A DNA stretch of 64,000 nucleotides, taken from NCBI RefSeq assembly GCF_007859935.1, contig NZ_SJPO01000005.1, positions 248,001-312,000 on the forward strand, in the 5' to 3' direction. Positions 62,169 to 64,000 of the stretch are shown here, in pieces. The stretch comes from Posidoniimonas polymericola. GTDB lineage: Bacteria > Planctomycetota > Planctomycetia > Pirellulales > Lacipirellulaceae. The notes beneath the pieces are model-generated. The model ran no database searches, had not been told where the DNA came from, and saw only the letters and a list, made by a program, of their open reading frames with translations. Each line of letters begins with the position of its first letter. Position 1 is the stretch's first letter. The position numbers and the translations under genes are program-made.

Positions 62169-64000
62169 CTACTCGTTCACCAGCACTTCGTCGAGGTTCA
62201 GCACCGTGTTGGCGACCAGCGTCCACGCGGCGACAACCTCGGCGTTCACCTCTGCTCGTCGGGGCGTCGTGCCGGTTGCCACCAGCTCGCTAGCGGCCTC
62301 GGGGTCGGCCGCGTACCGCTCGTGCGACCGCTCGTACAACCCGACAAGGGTTGCCGACTCGTCGCTGGTTGGAGGCCGCAGCGTCGCCAGCTCAAACAGC
62401 TCGGCCGCCACCGTCTGCGGCGCCGCGTCGCGCGGCTGCTCGGCCAGGCAGCGTTCAGCCAGGGCGCGGGCGGCCTCGACAAATTGGTCTTCGTTCATCA
62501 GTAGCAGCGCCTGCAGCGGCGTGTTGGTTCGCTCGCGGCGTACGGTGCAGCTCTCGCGCGAGGGCGCGTCGAGGATGGTCATCTGCGGCGGCGGCGCGGT
62601 CCGCTTCCAGAACGTGTACAGGCTGCGGCGGCGCCCAGCGCGGGGCGAACTGTCGGCCTTGAACAGGTTGGTGTTCGACCCGGTGTAGGCGACCGCCTTC
62701 CACAGGCCGTCGGGCTGCGGCGGTTTCACCGAAGGGCCGCCCAGCTCGTGGACCAGTTGCCCGCTGATCGCGAGCGACTGGTCGCGGATCACCTCCGCGT
62801 CGAGTCGCCGCCGCGGCCCGCGGGCCAGGAGTCGGTTGCCGGGGTCGGCCTGGGCTGCTTCGGGCCGCGCGTCGGACGACTGCCGGTACGTGCGAGACAG
62901 CACAATCATTCGGATCATATGCCGCAGGTCCCAGCCAGACTCACGGAACTCGACCGCCAGCCAGTCGAGCAGTTCTGGGTGGCTTGGGTAGGCGCCCTGA
63001 ATGCCGAAGTCGTCGGCGGTCTCGACGATGCCGATTCCGAAGAATTGCTGCCACAGCCGGTTGACCGTCACCCGGGCGTGCAGCGGGTGCTCGGGCGAGA
63101 TCAGCCACTGGGCGTACCCCAACCGGTTGGCTGGCGCCCCCGCGGGCAGCGGGGGCAAGAACCCAGGAACCGTTCGACTCAGCGGTCCACGCTGCTCGTC
63201 AGGGGCATCGTACTGCCCCCGCAGCAGGACGTACGCCGGCTTCGGCTGATCGGTCTCACGCATCACGAGAGTAGTGGGGATGTCGGACCGGAGCTGAGCG
63301 AGTTGGTTGGCGACCTCTCTCATCTGCTCGACGGTCCGCTGCAAGCCGACGTCCTGGCTGACGGCCAAGCGGTAGTGCCGCCGCACCGCCAACCGCTGTT
63401 CCGGCGTGCGTTCGCTCTCAGTAACCGCCAAAGCCGCGGCGACTCCCGACGGCAAGGCGCCGACCCGCGCGTCATCGGCCCACTCGAGTACAAAGGCGGC
63501 GGTCCGATCGCTGCCTTCATCGCCGCCGGGCGTCACAAGCTTGACGAGCAGCTCGTTGGCGCCCTCCTTAAGGTCTAGCGAGACCTCGACTGGCGGCGAG
63601 TCGAGCGCCCCCTCCTTCTTCAGCGTGTTGTGGATCCGCTTGCCGTTCAGCAGCACTGCGAAGCCCCCCCGCACGCGGAATCGGGCGACAACCTTGGTCG
63701 GCTCGGCGGCGGTTACCTCGCGGTGCAGGTAGTTCAGCGCCACGCGGCCGGCGAGGTCCTCGTGAACACGGCCGTCGATCCACTCCGGGTGGGGACGCCA
63801 AGCGGCCCGCTTGGCGCGGCGGGCATCGTAGTCGGCAGAGAGATCAACCGCCGCCCCCTCCGGGCCGAAGTCTTGCGACGTCAGGTACCGCATCGGCCCG
63901 AAGAACGGGCCGACCTCGCTCCAGACTGAAGCCGTCACCGGGGGCGCATCGCCTGACTCGCGGAGCGACTCGGCCCAGTCGCGTTGCTCCTGCTCCAGCA
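62169..64000 (-). CDS. DUF1549/DUF1553 protein (N-terminus beyond window)
   Basis: The frame is open to the right edge ([20 protein letters not shown] precedes a GTG at 63938, so that GTG is internal). About 610 residues are visible. The middle holds a beta-rich segment ([21 protein letters not shown]). The DUF1553 domain follows: [12 protein letters not shown]-like sequence ([27 protein letters not shown]), [41 protein letters not shown] and [23 protein letters not shown]. Full proteins of this kind usually begin with cytochrome c-like and DUF1549 domains, here missing from view. Upstream partner of the DUF1501 gene. Confidence 0.92.
   Translation of the reverse strand, partial: LEQEQRDWAESLRESGDAPPVTASVWSEVGPFFGPMRYLTSQDFGPEGAAVDLSADYDARRAKRAAWRPHPEWIDGRVHEDLAGRVALNYLHREVTAAEPTKVVARFRVRGGFAVLLNGKRIHNTLKKEGALDSPPVEVSLDLKEGANELLVKLVTPGGDEGSDRTAAFVLEWADDARVGALPSGVAAALAVTESERTPEQRLAVRRHYRLAVSQDVGLQRTVEQMREVANQLAQLRSDIPTTLVMRETDQPKPAYVLLRGQYDAPDEQRGPLSRTVPGFLPPLPAGAPANRLGYAQWLISPEHPLHARVTVNRLWQQFFGIGIVETADDFGIQGAYPSHPELLDWLAVEFRESGWDLRHMIRMIVLSRTYRQSSDARPEAAQADPGNRLLARGPRRRLDAEVIRDQSLAISGQLVHELGGPSVKPPQPDGLWKAVAYTGSNTNLFKADSSPRAGRRRSLYTFWKRTAPPPQMTILDAPSRESCTVRRERTNTPLQALLLMNEDQFVEAARALAERCLAEQPRDAAPQTVAAELFELATLRPPTSDESATLVGLYERSHERYAADPEAASELVATGTTPRRAEVNAEVVAAWTLVANTVLNLDEVLVNE

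Overview
The window reads as chromosomal DNA of a planctomycete, most likely order Pirellulales (Lacipirellulaceae-like). This is inferred from content: high GC; an ECF sigma factor overlapping a membrane Ser/Thr kinase; a DUF1559 pilin-like protein; a DUF1501/DUF1553 pair; a PEP-CTERM protein with a dockerin-like segment; a giant SdrD-B protein with the planctomycete-type N-terminal motif LESRELLAAD; several NPYQSP-type or Cys-rich orphan proteins; and lipid A genes (lpxD, lpxI). No rRNA, phage, transposase or CRISPR array is visible. Both ends cut genes: the kinase at the left edge and the DUF1553 protein at the right edge.

Layout. 0-5 kb (mostly minus): kinase and ECF sigma factor, an aldo/keto reductase overlapping ferrochelatase, and tRNA-Glu with its own promoter and terminator. 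5-12 kb: csrA, tatD, a lipoprotein that is 20% cysteine, a VOC-domain protein, an M42 peptidase, a broken zeta-like P-loop kinase gene followed by an intact small protein, a GNAT-nitrilase fusion, and a small membrane protein. 12-15 kb: rsgA, an FHA protein and rnpB. 15-27 kb (plus): a membrane-sulfotransferase fusion, two unusual signal peptidases I, lptB, a NIPSNAP protein, a metzincin-like protease, a membrane J-protein, and the lpxD-lpxI pair. 27-32 kb: a sigma-54 activator without a sensor domain, a 1.45 kb gene-free stretch containing a ~355 bp long-palindrome element, a ribbon-helix-helix protein, and a DUF1559 protein. 32-41 kb: addB-addA-cca with overlapping ends, then two small genes. 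41-48 kb: a 1923-residue surface protein and a secreted WD40 protein. 48-53 kb: a three-gene ABC exporter operon. 53-64 kb: tyrS, galE, a 16-bp tandem repeat, tRNA-Gly, a threonine/serine catabolic set (tdh-kbl converging on sdaA), and the DUF1501/DUF1553 pair.

Functional links. Tdh, Kbl and SdaA together would convert threonine to glycine plus acetyl-CoA, and serine to pyruvate. LpxD, LpxI and LptB belong to lipopolysaccharide synthesis and export, consistent with a didermic envelope. AddAB and Cca are co-transcribed by overlap. Many adjacent genes overlap by 4 or 8 bp (sigma/kinase, hemH/AKR, lpxD/lpxI, addB/addA, addA/cca, ABC permease/partner), indicating widespread translational coupling. 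The observations I rate highest are the 28.65-29.0 kb palindromic element, the zeta-like pseudogene beside an intact partner, the sulfotransferase fused to a CPBP-like membrane domain that has lost its glutamates, the paired signal peptidases carrying zinc-ribbon motifs, and a 676-bp exactly repeated block inside the giant surface protein gene.
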